Shown here one piece after another: positions 35,528-46,942 of a DNA stretch of 64,000 bases. Each line of letters begins with the position of its first letter. The first letter of the stretch is position 1. The notes beneath the pieces are model-generated. The model had not been told where the DNA came from. It ran no database searches and saw only the letters and a list, made by a program, of their open reading frames with translations. The position numbers and the translations under genes were made by a program. The stretch is from Diplosphaera chodatii. Lineage: Eukaryota > Chlorophyta > Trebouxiophyceae > Prasiolales > Stichococcaceae. The stretch spans positions 620,001 through 684,000 of the forward strand of contig JAALGY010000031.1 of assembly GCA_032358165.1 (NCBI GenBank). The letters are read 5' to 3'.

Positions 35528-38003
35528 ATGTCCCTGTGGGCGGTGGCGGCGGCGGGCATGCTCCTAAATGCCTGCGGTGCCGCGGCCTGGGGAACCGGGG
35601 ACTGGGTGGAGGCACGAGGAACGTTCTACGGACAGGACGCGTGGGCGCTGCACACCGGGTCGTGCGGCTTCGGCTTTGTCTGCCCTCACAGGTAGGCGCA
35701 GCAGTTCACCACCAAATGCACACCACAGCTTCCGTGTGCCCATGCCTCGGATGTCATCACGAGTGTATCAGTGCCGCCACGTTGAGGCGCGTACCGACGG
35801 CGGCACGCAGGTGGTCGGGGGAGCTGAAAGAGGGGTACGACCTGGTGGCCATCAGCGACAAGTCGCCGCTGTACGACCCGCCCAACTCCTGCGGGTGACC
35901 CCCATATGCAGGATGAGCTGTGAGATCGTCACTATACAGATCAATTTGCTATGCCTTACTGACGCGGATCCTTCAGTATAGGCTGAGCAGTGCAAGCTGG
36001 AAGCGAATCGAAGCTCATTTCTCAGAGCCAAGCGCTGTCAGCGCTACCCTGCAGGAGAACATCATGTGCAGTAAGCTGACCTGTTCAGCTCGGCATATGC
36101 AGGCAGTGCCTGGAGCTCCAATGCCGGGACGGCACCTTCAAGGACTTCTTCGGCAACGAGTACGAGCGCAGCGGCATCTGCAAGGGCGCCCCCGGCTCAG
36201 TGGGCGTGAAGGTCAAGATTGTCGACACGTGCGCAGTCAGTTGAACGTGATGTTACAGGTTGCGAATTGCTAATCGAGATGGTATACCTCACGTGCAACC
36301 CCACTAGCTGTTCCTGTCCAGGCCGCTGCATCAGCCGCGAGATCACTGGTGCACAGCCATATGTAGCATGTTGACGACGCAAGCCGCCTGCTTGCAGCTG
36401 TCCCTGCGTGTACGCCGCCAACGCCGACAGCAACAAGCGGTGGTGCTGCGGCGACATGCCGCACCTGGACGTGTCGCAGTGGGCGCTGGAGAAGATCACG
36501 TCAGACACGACACGCTGGGGGTGCGATGCAAACATGCTCCTGGGTACCAGCAGCGTATCATTGGCAATGCCCGCTGTGAGTGTGCGCCTGATGCTGCAGC
36601 TCTGTTCTGTTGCAGCGTGTTTGCCATCCGGTATCGCACCGTCAGCTGCGATGCGCCCATCGAGAATGAGGCGCCGCAGCCCACTGATATCATGGTGGTG
36701 CGTGCTGACAGTTTCCTGCTGTACTGCTCTGCACCCCATACACATGCTGGTGAACCTAGGCAGGTTGCTGCAAGTGTTATCCAGCTGACACGAGACCCGT
36801 GTCACTGTTACAGGACAACCATGCAGGCGACAAGCCGGGAGACCTCGACTGTGCCACACAGGTTCATGCTGACAGTTGCCGGCTGCCAGTTGCCTCTGGA
36901 TGCAATGAGCTCGTCCAAAACTTCTCTTCTGGTGACTGCAGGGCAGTGCAGCAGATGGCAGCACGACAACAGAGTCTGCAGGCCCGAGTCAGCGGGCCAG
37001 TGCTGCAAGGTGAGTGACACCGCAAGGAACAAGGCTGCCCACGGTGCCGACTGTGTGTGCCTCGCATTGGATAGGTCTGCGCAGCATTGCTTGACGCTTC
37101 GACCTGTGCACATACTGCAGGCAAGCAGCAGCCACTCCAGCTCCCACTTCCAGCCCAACAGCGTCGCCGACGCCCAGTCCCACGTCAGCACCGACCCCCA
37201 GCCCGACCCCCAGCCCGACGCCGTCGCCAAATCCGACTCCCACTCCCACGCCGTCGTCAACGCCCAGCCCGTCTCCGCAGCCGGCCGTGCGGCAGGACTC
37301 CCAGCGGCTGTCGGTGCCAGTGTTGCCGGCGCCCACAGCTCCAGCTCCAGTGCCCCGCAGGCAGCCCAACAGGCACGTCTGCATGTGCTGTGGTGGTGGC
37401 GGCTTATGCAGCCCCATGCCGTACAGCGCAGGCTTGCTCCTGGCCCATCGGCTCACACCTGCTCAGCAGCTGCCTGCTCATGCTTCCTGTTCGTGCATGT
37501 GTTGCTGATGCTGGCGATCGTCGGTACCACAGGCGAAGCCGCATGTCGGCGCGCCAGAGCTCCTGGATGTCGGCGTGGGACGGCCCCAAGGCCTGGCAAC
37601 AGACCTTTGGGTCTGGCAACACGGTGCGCAGGTTTGGGTCGCATCTGTGACTGCCAGGAGAGGCCTTGCACAGCTGTGCTATGCTCTGGCATAGCTGTGA
37701 GGGCATTACTTGCAGCTGCGTGCTGACACGGTTGGACAACCTGCACGCAGGCCAATTACGACACAGCAAAGTACAAGATGATGAAGACCACATATGATGG
37801 TGCGAGCTGATGCAGAGTGCCTTTCACCACGCTCACAGCACTTGCTCTCGTGTGACGTCACATGCATCTTCAACATCTCATTTTCGGCCTGCCCCGCAGA
37901 GGCTGAGAACCACCCGCATACCCCCACCTACTACAGCAACTTGGGGAACTACTTCCGCAAGCGACAGCCCGACATGAAGCGCACCACCGGCCAGGCAGGA
38001 TGA
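35528..38003 (+). CDS. Expansin-like secreted protein 2 with Pro/Ser/Thr linker
   Basis: Paralogue of the gene just upstream. Exons: 35528-35691, 35811-35894, 36103-36228, 36398-36520, 36616-36697, 36814-36861, 36942-37009, 37121-about 37350, about 37533-37623, 37751-37799, 37900-38003. A signal peptide ([19 protein letters not shown]) is followed by [58 protein letters not shown] and [11 protein letters not shown]. The first four introns match its paralogue in position and phase. It then differs: a Ser/Thr-rich piece and a repetitive (S/T)P linker ([18 protein letters not shown]), the type that is O-glycosylated in algal wall proteins. The Tyr/Lys-rich end ([18 protein letters not shown]) is shared. 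The 3' end of the linker exon and the frame of the next exon are not resolved. Confidence 0.8.
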
Positions 38004-38826
38004 AGCACGATGATGACACAGGAATAAAGAGCATGACAGACGACACCACGACTTCTCTGACAGCGCGGCAGCGATGGCGGCAGGTGTATACAGCGCAGCA
38101 CATTTACCTCGCGGTGAGGAGGATAGCAACAGAGCCTCGGCATGCGGGGGCATACTTGACAGACAAATATGTCACTGGCCGCAGCACATTGCAGCGGGAG
38201 CAGGCTCAGTTCGTGCAATTGAACTGTGAACTGAACATCATGTCTGACACACGCGGAGTGGCTGCATACCTCATGTGGTTCTGCACATCAGCAGCGTTGC
38301 TCACAGCTTTCAGCAGTTGAATCCATCACGACTGGTCTGGTTGTTCGGATGTTTGAGGTTGCGATACATGGTCGACGCTTCCCATGCATGCGCTGGTTCG
38401 CTGCGCATGGCGCAGCCACCCGCTCAGGCACGTTGGAGCTTTGGCAGTTTTGTGATGTGGTGGACCTGTTTAATCAGTGGAATCAGTGAAATATTGAGGA
38501 CATACCGCCACAGAAGTGCCCGTGGACACTCTGCAGACAGTGCCGCTGAAAGCCCACAGTTGCATGCTGCACCTTGCTGCGTGCTTAATCGCGGCGTACC
38601 GCTGCAGACGTCAGGCTCATCGCCTGCTCAACGGACAATGGTCGATGCACAGTGTAAGGGCAATGTGCGCTGCAGCATTTGGCGCAGCAGAACGCTGCTC
38701 ATGATTGGCTGACTTGAGATTACGCAATCTGCTCCAGGGCTGGAGCAGTGCAATCGAGCTCATGTCCTGCATTGGGCAGCCAGTTGCGCAGATCGCGCTT
38801 CCAGCAATCTGTTCACATCCAAGCTG
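38004..38826. other. Intergenic region before ERdj3
   Basis: These 823 bp hold the 3' flank of expansin-like 2 and the ERdj3 promoter. An AATAAAG lies about 20 bases after the expansin stop. No gene was seen. Confidence 0.5.
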
Positions 38827-41362
38827 ATGGCTGCGTCTGCGCGCATCCGCGCAAACCGGCTTCCACAAGCATCGCCTGTGCAGTGCCGGGCATCGCTGCT
38901 CTCCGTTCTCCTACTGCTCCTCCTGCAGCTGGCACAAGGGTGAGGGCTTGCTTGGTGTCTATCAATGTGTTCTGATGCCTGACGGTGTTGTACCCTGCAG
39001 CTGCTCATCAAAGTGGTCAGTGTCTTTCTGGACGTTGATTGCTGATCATGTGGCACGGGTTGTTCGATCCTGTGCTGCTTCGGCTTCGACACGTTGCATG
39101 AAGGTTGATATACTGTCAAAGTACTCTGCGATGCTACATACGCCCTGACGGCCAGCAAATGATCTGCTGAGATCAGCGGCCAAGCGCTGTGCATGGATGT
39201 ACCACTTGTGCATTGCGTGTGCCTCAGGCGGGACTACTACGACGTGCTGAGCGTCTCAAAGGGCGCGTTGGACTCCCAGCTGAAGCGCGCCTACAGGAAG
39301 CTCGCGCTCAAGTACCACCCTGTGAGCGTGCAGCACTGCTATGCACTCCGTGCAGCAGAAGGTGGCACCAGCATTGTGTATGCTTGCACTCTGGCACACG
39401 TTGAGGTGCTGATGCGATCGGATGTATTGCAGGACAAAGTCAAGGGCGACGATCGCGAAGCTGCCAGCAAAAAGTTTGCAGAGATCAATCATGGTGTGCG
39501 CTTTGTATTGCATGCAGTGCTGTTGCCCATGATTGCTGTTGTAACATGTTGTGAGCATCTGACGACTGTCGTTATGGGCTTGCAGCCTACGAGGTGCTGT
39601 CGGATGCGGAGAAGCGGCGCATATACGACCGCTATGGCGAGGAGGGCCTGAAGCAGCATGAGGGGCGCGGCGGCGGTGGCGGCGGGCCGCAGGACATCTT
39701 CTCGCAGTGCTCAGCTCTTGTCAGCAGCATATCAGCATGACGTCTGTTATTGAACATGACAGTCAGGAGCCCGGCGGCGACGTGGTGGGTCCTCGGGTGC
39801 CAGACACCAAGCGCCGCACGTCGTATCCTTGCAGATTCTTTGGGCGCGGCGGCTTCGGCTTCGGGGGCGGGGAGGAGGATGAGGAGGAGCAGACGCCCAA
39901 GGGACATGACGTGATCGTGGAGCTGGAGGCGACGCTGCGCGACCTGTACCTTGGCGCCAGCTTCCAGGTGGGCATTGCGGCGGCGAACAAGCACCATCGA
40001 GACAGCAGCAGTGCGGGGTGCTGTCCAGGATGAACACGCTGTACCTGAGTGCGCTGCAACGTTGGGATAGGCAAGAGGATATCGACATGCATGCACATGC
40101 GTAGGTGACGCGTGATAAGAACGTCATCAAACCAGCGCCGGGCAAGCGGGAGTGCAACTGCAAGGCTCGCGTGGTCACGCGGCAGCTGGGCCCTGGCATG
40201 TGAGTACCATGCACCGTCCGTCCCGCATGCTGACTCACGGATGTGTGGCAAGGACATCAGATGATGGTGCAGCATGTCGTACGATTTCACACCAACGCTG
40301 GTGCACAAGGCAGCAGTATCCGAGGCAGCTCGGCTGGCGCCATGCGCAGGTTCCAGCAGTACACCACGCAGCAGTGCGAGCAGTGCGACAACGTCAAGTA
40401 CGTGCGCGAGGCGGAGTCGCTCACTGTCCAGGTCGAGCCAGGCATGCGCGATGGCCAGGTACGGCTTTCATGCTTGGCTCCCTGCGCACAAGACACTCTC
40501 ATGTTGGACCGCATGCTCACCTCTTTTCGACCATGCAACCATGCGGACAGGCACTGAGGCTGTGCATGTCCTGTTTGCCTGCAGGAGATCTCGTTCTTTG
40601 AGCACGGCGAGCCAACAGTTGATGGCGACCCAGGCGACCTCAAGGTGGTCTGGCTGTGCAGTGGCTGGCCATTTTCGCTCGCCGCATGGAACCACAGCGT
40701 GCCACACCCTGCACAAAGAAGAGCCGTGGAGCACCTGCTGAATATGGACACTGAAGCTTCTGGCATGCAGTTTGTCATTGCCACAGCGCCGGACGCGCGG
40801 TTTGAGCGGCGCGGGTCGGACTTGCACCACAATGTGACGATTTCCCTGGTGGACGCCCTGGTCGGCTTCACCATGGAGGTAAGCGGAGGAGCCCTTCAAC
40901 CTCAACATGTTTGTACAGTCGCTTGTGCAATTGTACAGATGGGTGGGTAACGATGCTGTAACGTGTCCAGATCGAGCACTTGGATGGACACAAGGTCACA
41001 TTGGCAGCCAGCGGCGTCACGCGGCCGGGGCAGGTGGTGCTCATCAAGGGCGAGGGCATGCCCGTGTACGACTCGGTGCGCCTATGACGTCGCATTGAAG
41101 CGCCTGCCATCCTATGTGACTTGTGCTACGACTGAAGTCTCATCCGGGTGACTGACCCGTGTGGCGTCTGATGTTGCTCGGGTGATGCTGACAAAGTGCC
41201 ATGTCATCACTGCAGACGCACAGGGGGGACCTGTACGTCCTGTACAGCGTTGCCTTCCCCAAGGCTTTGTCAGAGGAGCAGAAGGCAGCGGTACGGCAGC
41301 AGTTTCCGCCAGAGACGCCATTCGTAGGGCTAGGCGGCAGCCAAGGACATGATGAATTGTGA
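38827..41362 (+). CDS. ERDJ3: ERdj3-type DnaJ co-chaperone with HDEL signal
   Basis: About 381 residues. Exons: 38827-38939, 39228-39321, 39433-39493, 39586-39706, 39835-39967, 40105-40199, 40350-40458, 40585-40644, 40771-40878, 40971-41075, 41216-41362. A hydrophobic signal sequence ([16 protein letters not shown]) precedes the J domain [12 protein letters not shown], with HPD formed across the exon 2/3 junction (KYHP|DK). A Gly-rich region ([10 protein letters not shown]) and the substrate-binding domains follow, with the ERdj3 cysteine pattern ECNCKARVV and QQCEQC. The protein ends GSQGHDEL, a classic ER-retention signal. It hands unfolded secretory proteins to BiP in the ER lumen. It matches the family in length and order. 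Confidence 0.95.
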
Positions 41363-41825
41363 TCCTGTGAGTAAGTAGCAATGATATACATCCGGCTTTG
41401 CTGTGCGTATGCTGCTCTGCTTTCAATACAAACGAGATGTGGCCTCAAACCTTCAAGGCAGTCCTGCTCTGGCCTGCGGTCCAAGGGGCTCATATACTTC
41501 GCAAAACTCGTCAAGTTTGCCGTAAAGCTACCATGTAGCGATGACCAACCATCTGAACCGGCGTCTGCACGCTGCACATGTGCTTCAACCTGCATGCACA
41601 GCATTGTATACAGACGCAGGCTAGTGCTGGCCGTGTCTGACACAAGCCGCTGCACGCAAACTTTGGGAGAGGCGAACGCTCAACGTTGATGTCCTCCACC
41701 TAGTTTGACCTTGACACAAGTGCTGCGTTCGGCAGCAATTGCAGCGTACTGCGAGGGCCTCCTGACGCGTTTCGAACATTCTTCGCTTGCAGCTGATTAC
41801 ACAGATAGGCAACTTAGGTCCCACA
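41363..41825. other. Intergenic region, ERdj3 / cytochrome b5
   Basis: These 463 bp separate two genes in the same direction. They must contain the cytochrome b5 promoter; nothing else was recognised. Confidence 0.5.
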
Positions 41826-42951
41826 ATGGGTGAAGCTGCAGCAGATGCAAAGCAGTCATACACGCTCACTGACCTCAAGGCCAACACGACAGAGAAAAGC
41901 TGCTATCTGCTCATAGATGGGAAAGTGTACAACGTCACAGAGTTCCTGGACGAACATCCTGGCGGTCAGTCATGGACTACCTGAATACATGCTGCATGAG
42001 GAACGCATGCCAGCCACCTTGCCAAAGCAGCTGCTGCTAACATGCAATAGCATGTTGCCATGGCCAGCGTCAGCAGCAAGCATCCTGTGCGAAAATCTCG
42101 AAATGACATGGACACATCGGAGTACTGGTTAATGTGTGCAAGGCTGACGGCACCGCTTCTGCGCTGCAGGCTACGACATCATCCTGAACACCACGGGTCG
42201 GGACGCCACAGAGGACTTCGAAGAAATTGGGCACAGCAATGCCGCCCGGGAAATGCTGGACAAGTACCTTGTAGGTGACTTCGAGGTGAGGGTCATACCG
42301 CAGGCACGCTGGTGCTTGCTTTGCTGGCCCCTGCCTATAGAGGATCAGTCGTGACTGCCCAGGTCCTACGACAGACTGCCACAACTGAGCGGCTGCCTCT
42401 GGATCACGCAGCACTTATGCCAATGGCATATGCAACAGTGCTGCCACTGCTATATATTGACAGACAGGTGGCGGCCGAGGAGCCCGTGGTGGACATATCA
42501 CACTTCCTGTGCTTGTAGTCAGCCAAGACACAACCGTGGTGCTACGGGGACTGCAGAGCATGCTTGATAGTTTCGTGGCTATGCATGCGTCTGCAGGGTC
42601 AGGCAACGGCAGCGGCGGCGGTCAAGGACGCCGTCAAGTCAACAGCAGCATCTGCAGCCTCAGCATTGCCAGATGCCCAGCAGGCAAGGGCTGCCAGTAC
42701 AACGTTGCATGCCTGCTCGCCCCACCTTTCGGCATGCGGATGTGCCAACACCGCAGAACAGGATGGGTCAGGCACTGTGCGTGAGCCAGGCACAGCTGGG
42801 CGGCATGCAATTGGCATGTTGCATCGGCTGTCATTGATGTACTTGTCCATGCCCTCTACAGGACAGCGTGTTCGCAACCATATTTAAGGCGCTGCTGCCG
42901 CTCCTCATCATCGCAGCAGCAGCGTACTTTGCACTGGGCAAGAAGTCCTGA
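41826..42951 (+). CDS. CYB5: Tail-anchored cytochrome b5
   Basis: About 180 residues. Exons: 41826-41964, 42170-42285, 42468-42485 (or 42488), 42597-42776, 42862-42951. The heme domain carries both axial histidines, EHPGG (His44) and GHSNAAREML (His68), 24 apart as in the family. SCYLLIDGKVYNVTEFLDEH and RDATEDFEEIGHS are typical. An Ala-rich linker (QATAAAAVKDAVKS) joins the C-terminal anchor ALLPLLIIAAAAYFALGKKS, whose basic end suggests ER or outer-mitochondrial tail anchoring. It passes electrons to desaturases, hydroxylases and P450s. One exon is only 18 or 21 nt. The end of the linker exon is the least certain boundary. Confidence 0.9.
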
Positions 42952-43181
42952 TCAAAAGGCAAAGCAGAGATCGTAGAGAACGCGGCGGCAGACGAGGCTC
43001 CAGGAGTCGGTTGGTTGTGGACACAAAGATGACAGTGAGTGGTGTAGATGTGGCTGTTTTTCTGTAGAGTAGGACCCTAAACGGAAGGGGAGAAGTTTGG
43101 TGCACACTCTCTGCTCGTGGTACCTCTGGTTCCGGCACTTGCACTGCCGGCGTCACCAACTCGCACCGGGGACCAGCGCAG

Positions 43182-43568
43182 TTAGTTCCCCTGCTGGTTG
43201 GGGTCAATTGCATGCAACGGACAATGCAGTTCTTCTGCTGCCATGAAACGTTGCAGCACTGCAGTTGTGGGGTGCTGCCCCAGCACCACTCGACACCTGC
43301 AGGAACTCTCGCCCTGGCCTTGCCAAGAAGCGGCTCTGATGCATACCTGGATGTCGCCGTCGATGATGAACACTGCATCTGGCAGACACAGCTTGTTGCC
43401 CCCTTTCACGGGCTGTAGATGTCGCACGCACAGCCCCCTCCAGCTGACTGCCTGTTGATGACACCCACACCTCCATTTGCCACCGCCCATCGACTTTGTC
43501 TGATGGGCGGTGGTAAACCACGTCACATTTATTCTGCTGGTGGCAGCTGGTGGACTTTGCAGCTGCAC
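43182..43568 (-). CDS. Hypothetical ORF, unrecognised
   Basis: An uninterrupted frame of about 128 codons contains a globular-looking stretch (KGGNKLCLPDAVFIIDGDIQ; AVLQRFMAAEELHCPLHAID) and ends DPNQQGN before TAA. It has no ATG at its 5' edge, so it would need an upstream exon. No family was recognised. Chance open frames of this length are common in such GC-rich DNA, so treat it as a candidate only. Confidence 0.2.
   Translation of the reverse strand: MQLQSPPAATSRINVTWFTTAHQTKSMGGGKWRCGCHQQAVSWRGLCVRHLQPVKGGNKLCLPDAVFIIDGDIQVCIRAASWQGQGESSCRCRVVLGQHPTTAVLQRFMAAEELHCPLHAIDPNQQGN
43477..43516. repeat. Short inverted repeat (hairpin)
   Basis: CCACCGCCCATC (43480-43491) pairs perfectly with GATGGGCGGTGG (43502-43513) across a 10-base loop. 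One G.T and two A.T pairs extend the stem to 15. Confidence 0.8.
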
Positions 43569-43932
43569 CCCTGCAGTACAGCAGTCCCATTACGATGGAG
43601 TGGAAGAAACTGATGCTGCAGAAGTGGCAATTGCATGATGTCACCGGAATGAACTGGACCGTGGTAGGTTCGTCGCTTCGTAGCCAGCTCAGGTGGCCAT
43701 CTGGCCCAATTGAGGAAGCCACAGCTGGATGGCACGTGCTCGGTCGCGATCGATGAAGGACTGCAACTCAACAACACACACTCAAACACACGCTTCCATA
43801 CCTCTTCAGAGCAACTGACTGTCGACGTCTGTTTCTGGCGTGCTTCTGAGTATTCCCGAGCCCCGCAGTTGCTGGTCACAACAGTCAGTGCTTGTGACTG
43901 CGCCTGCGCCATCGGAAAACCGTGACGCAAGC

Positions 43933-46139
43933 ATGGCCCTACGCCTCGCGACCGCTGCAATCTTGCTTTGTTACTCCTTCGGCATCCTCGAAGCCGGTTG
44001 CCGGCAGGTGCGTGCTGTTTCCACCGGCTGCACTTGCTGCTCGTGTGGTGTTGTTTTGTACTGGTCGAGCACTGGCCGAGTCGCACCGCCAAAAGGCTTC
44101 CTGCAATTGTCGCGTATTGCTCGAATGCTGAGCTTCTGGCTTCCATCTGGTCGGTGACACGCTGCGGGTCATGCCGACCGCGTTAGCTTGATCTCGTTCG
44201 ATATATAGAGGACATGCAGCTTGCGTTTCTTGGCAGCTGACCACGGTACGTGCTTTCAGTATGTTTTCAAGGCTTTAGGGATTCAAATTTGACACCGGAG
44301 CGTGGTGATCCGCCTCGTTTTGCGCTCAAATGTGACGAGCCATCACAGTGCATGCGGGATCTACTTGACTTGCCGGCAGCAAAGTGCCGTGTTTGGCACT
44401 TTCGACGCTGACAACCCAGTTTTATATACTCCTCGTATACTATAATGCCGCTTCTTGTAACTAACTGGTGCTAACGGTCAGTCTGCCTGTTGTCGTGTGT
44501 GCCACCTGTCTATCTCTTCGGTCTGACCGTACGGTTTGTCATGCAGCTGCCTGGCGACGCCGGCGCCGGACGTCGCCTGCTCGCGACACCTCTACCCAAG
44601 GCCGGCAAGATGCCAGCACGTGCGACTGCGTTTGCCCTGCCGTGATGCGTCCGCACTCTGAATCCTTTTGCCCCCAGCGCTGGGCTGCTTGCATTGGCTG
44701 TCTCCATGCTACCGTGGGTGCAAACCGATGGCGGAGCTGCAGAACGTTCATTTTGCATGCATGAAAGGTATACGCTTGGTTATTGCAATTGATCGCGCAC
44801 CGACATGGTCCTGTCGGTGCTGTGTGCGCAGCGCCGGCCATCAAGTTCAACGGCACCCACATCCAGCTGCCCTTCGCGCCGCCCGGCTTCAACGGCACCA
44901 TCGTGTGCCCCAAGAACGGCACCCACCCGCCCGGCCCGCCCCGCCCGCCCATGGCCATGATGCCCCGCATGGGCGCCCGCCCCCCGCACGGTGCGCAATT
45001 CAACAATACTGGAATGCAGTGTACTGCAGTATGGGGTGCTGGTGACAACAGTCCACCACGACGCGCCTCCACCTTGCTTTCACGGTCCCATGATTCCTAC
45101 CCACAAGTTCGTCTGAGGACCGCCTCGATCGGCACAGCTGCGTGCATCAATTGGTGTAGATTGGTGACGCAAGTGCCGTTGCCTACCAGCAAAGTCATGC
45201 ATGACATGCGGTTTCCCTGGTTTAGCTCGTTGCTGATCCTTGTGTATCCAGGCGCTGAGCCGCCGCGGGCCCCAGCGCCGCCCGGCGCGCTGCCCCTGAA
45301 GGGCGCCGGCATGCTGCCACTCGAGGGCGCCGGGATGCGGCCCCCGACGCCGCCCGGCGCGCTGCCCCTGAAGGGCGCCGGAATGGGAGGCCCCCACGGC
45401 GGAACAGGCGGCCACGGACCCCCCATGCCCGCCCTCGTCAACGTCACCGGTGGGTGCCCACAGTCTTTCTGCAGCAACACGTGCATGTTGCACTTGCCCT
45501 GCTCGAGCTGCATGCCGCAGCGGATCTGCCATCCTGTCATGTCCGACATGTCCGAATAGAATAAAGGAGATGCATGTGCTGTCTGGAGGCTGGCTGTGGA
45601 GCACATGCATCTCCTTTATTCTATTCGTCCCTGTTTCGTGAGAAACCACATCCAACGTCCTGGGTTGCTGCGCATCGCAGGTGTGCTGAACGCCTCCCTC
45701 CCCATTCTGGCCTACAACGGCACCGGCCCCCTGCCGCACCCCTGCCCGGGCATGGATGGCCCCGGGGGCCCGCACGGCGGCCCACATGGTGGCCCATTTG
45801 ACGGCCCACTTGGCTTCCGCAACGCTCCCTCAGGTGCACTGCTGCCCGCAAGCTTGACTTTGGGCCGTCAACTCCGCGTTGCACCAAGGAGCACTGCGTT
45901 CTGCGCCCCCTAACCCAACTCCCCGACTTTTTGGGTACGCCGGCAAGCTCGGCCTGCTGTTCACAGGCTCGCCAATGGGCTTGACGGTCGGCCCCGGCGC
46001 CCTGGGCGGTCCCGAGGGTGGCCCCGGCGGCAAGCGTGGCGGCCCCGGCGGCGGCGGTCCCATGGGCGGCAGTCCCGGCGACGGGGGGCCTGGCGGCCGC
46101 GGCGGCCCTGGAGGGGGCATCGGCGGCTTTGGACCCTGA
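43933..46139 (+). CDS. Secreted Pro/Gly-rich repetitive glycoprotein
   Basis: About 276 residues. Exons: 43933-44007, 44547-44619, 44832-44990, 45252-45449, 45681-45833, 45967-46139. The last four introns are all phase 1. It starts with a signal peptide (MALRLATAAILLCYSFGILE). The rest is low complexity: Pro-rich (THPPGPPRPPMAMMPRM), a duplicated block PPGALPLKGAGM, HGGP repeats and a collagen-like Gly-Gly-Pro tail (GGPGGKRGGPGGGGP). At least six N-glycosylation sequons occur (FNGT twice, KNGT, NVT, NAS, YNGT). It is probably a cell-wall or extracellular-matrix glycoprotein; no enzyme domain is visible. The short second exon is inferred from phase. The fourth intron contains a perfect 28-bp hairpin. 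Confidence 0.7.
45278..45385 (+). repeat. Two 36-bp direct repeats in the Pro/Gly-rich gene
   Basis: Bases 45278-45313 and 45350-45385 differ at one position and start 72 bp apart. Each encodes PPGALPLKGAGM. Confidence 0.9.
45553..45627. repeat. Perfect 28-bp stem hairpin inside an intron
   Basis: Bases 45553-45580 and 45600-45627 are exact reverse complements around a 19-base loop (45581-45599). The arm begins CGAATAGAATAAAGGAGATG and is A/T-rich unlike the flanks. It lies wholly within the 231-bp intron 45450-45680, so the transcript would form it. It could be a small-RNA precursor or a foldback element footprint. Confidence 0.95.
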
Positions 46140-46942
46140 TGTATCAGCGCCAGACCCACCCAGTATCGACACACTGAACCATCGACGCCGCAGCACAACA
46201 CACCCAACCTGACCCGAACCTCACCTTGCCCAGTGTCACGTAAACGACCACGACGACCAGATGACGAATTTTGACCAAGAACTCGCCTGCGAATGCTGGC
46301 CGAAACTACTTTACTCAGCGAACATGGGGTTGGCGCTTGAGGTGCTGCTGCAGCACCTTGCGCTTGAAGTGTGGGAGTACACTACTGAGTATGTGGTTTG
46401 CACAGCTCTGCTACATTGCACCTGCCATGCATCGACCAGCCTGTGCTGTGTCGGACTGACATCATGCGATCAAGATGTAACATTTATTGATTTGATCAGC
46501 TTTTACAGCATTGTCGTCAAGCAGGCATGCCATTGTTCCACAGCCACCGTACTGCTCCAATCCTCCACCGCTGCTTGTCAGGATACATATCAGCCTGTAG
46601 GCTTCACGCTACTGCACAGTTCCTCTGCTTGAGACGACACAGGAGTGGCACCAAAGCCAGCTGCTCTGTGAATGAATACAGTCTACAGATGTATTCACAG
46701 CGCAAACCAGCCCCTGAACACTATGGTTACACCCCCCCAGGTGGTTTGAAACGACCCTTGTGCCCAGATCGAGCGACCGCAATATACACGCTGGCAGGAT
46801 TGGTCGTTGTGCAGGCCTGTGCCCACGGTTAGATGCGTTCCGCCTCGAGGTGTTGCCTGTTCGAGATTGCAGGCTGGCTGCAGAGGCTTGTACTTCCGCA
46901 GCCAATGCGACGCGCGGCTGCTGGCCAGCAGGTGCAGAGCCC
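46140..46942. other. Convergent intergenic region, Pro/Gly-rich gene / ATG9
   Basis: These 803 bp hold both 3' ends. A plus-strand TGTAA at about 46474 and a minus-strand TGTAA near 46728 are possible poly(A) signals. No gene was seen. Confidence 0.5.

Larger units (their letters stand above)
42952..43932. other. Poorly resolved region between cytochrome b5 and the Pro/Gly-rich gene
   Basis: No gene is established here. The region holds the hairpin at 43477-43516 and one protein-like minus-strand frame (43182-43568). On the plus strand a frame at 43550-43756 (ITMEWKKLMLQKWQLHD) also looks protein-like, so strand cannot be decided by eye. Confidence 0.4.

Noticed and set aside
36368..37726. 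452-codon plus-strand open frame
   Set aside because: It runs through several introns of expansin-like 2 in another frame; only the spliced frame carries the conserved cysteine and Trp motifs.
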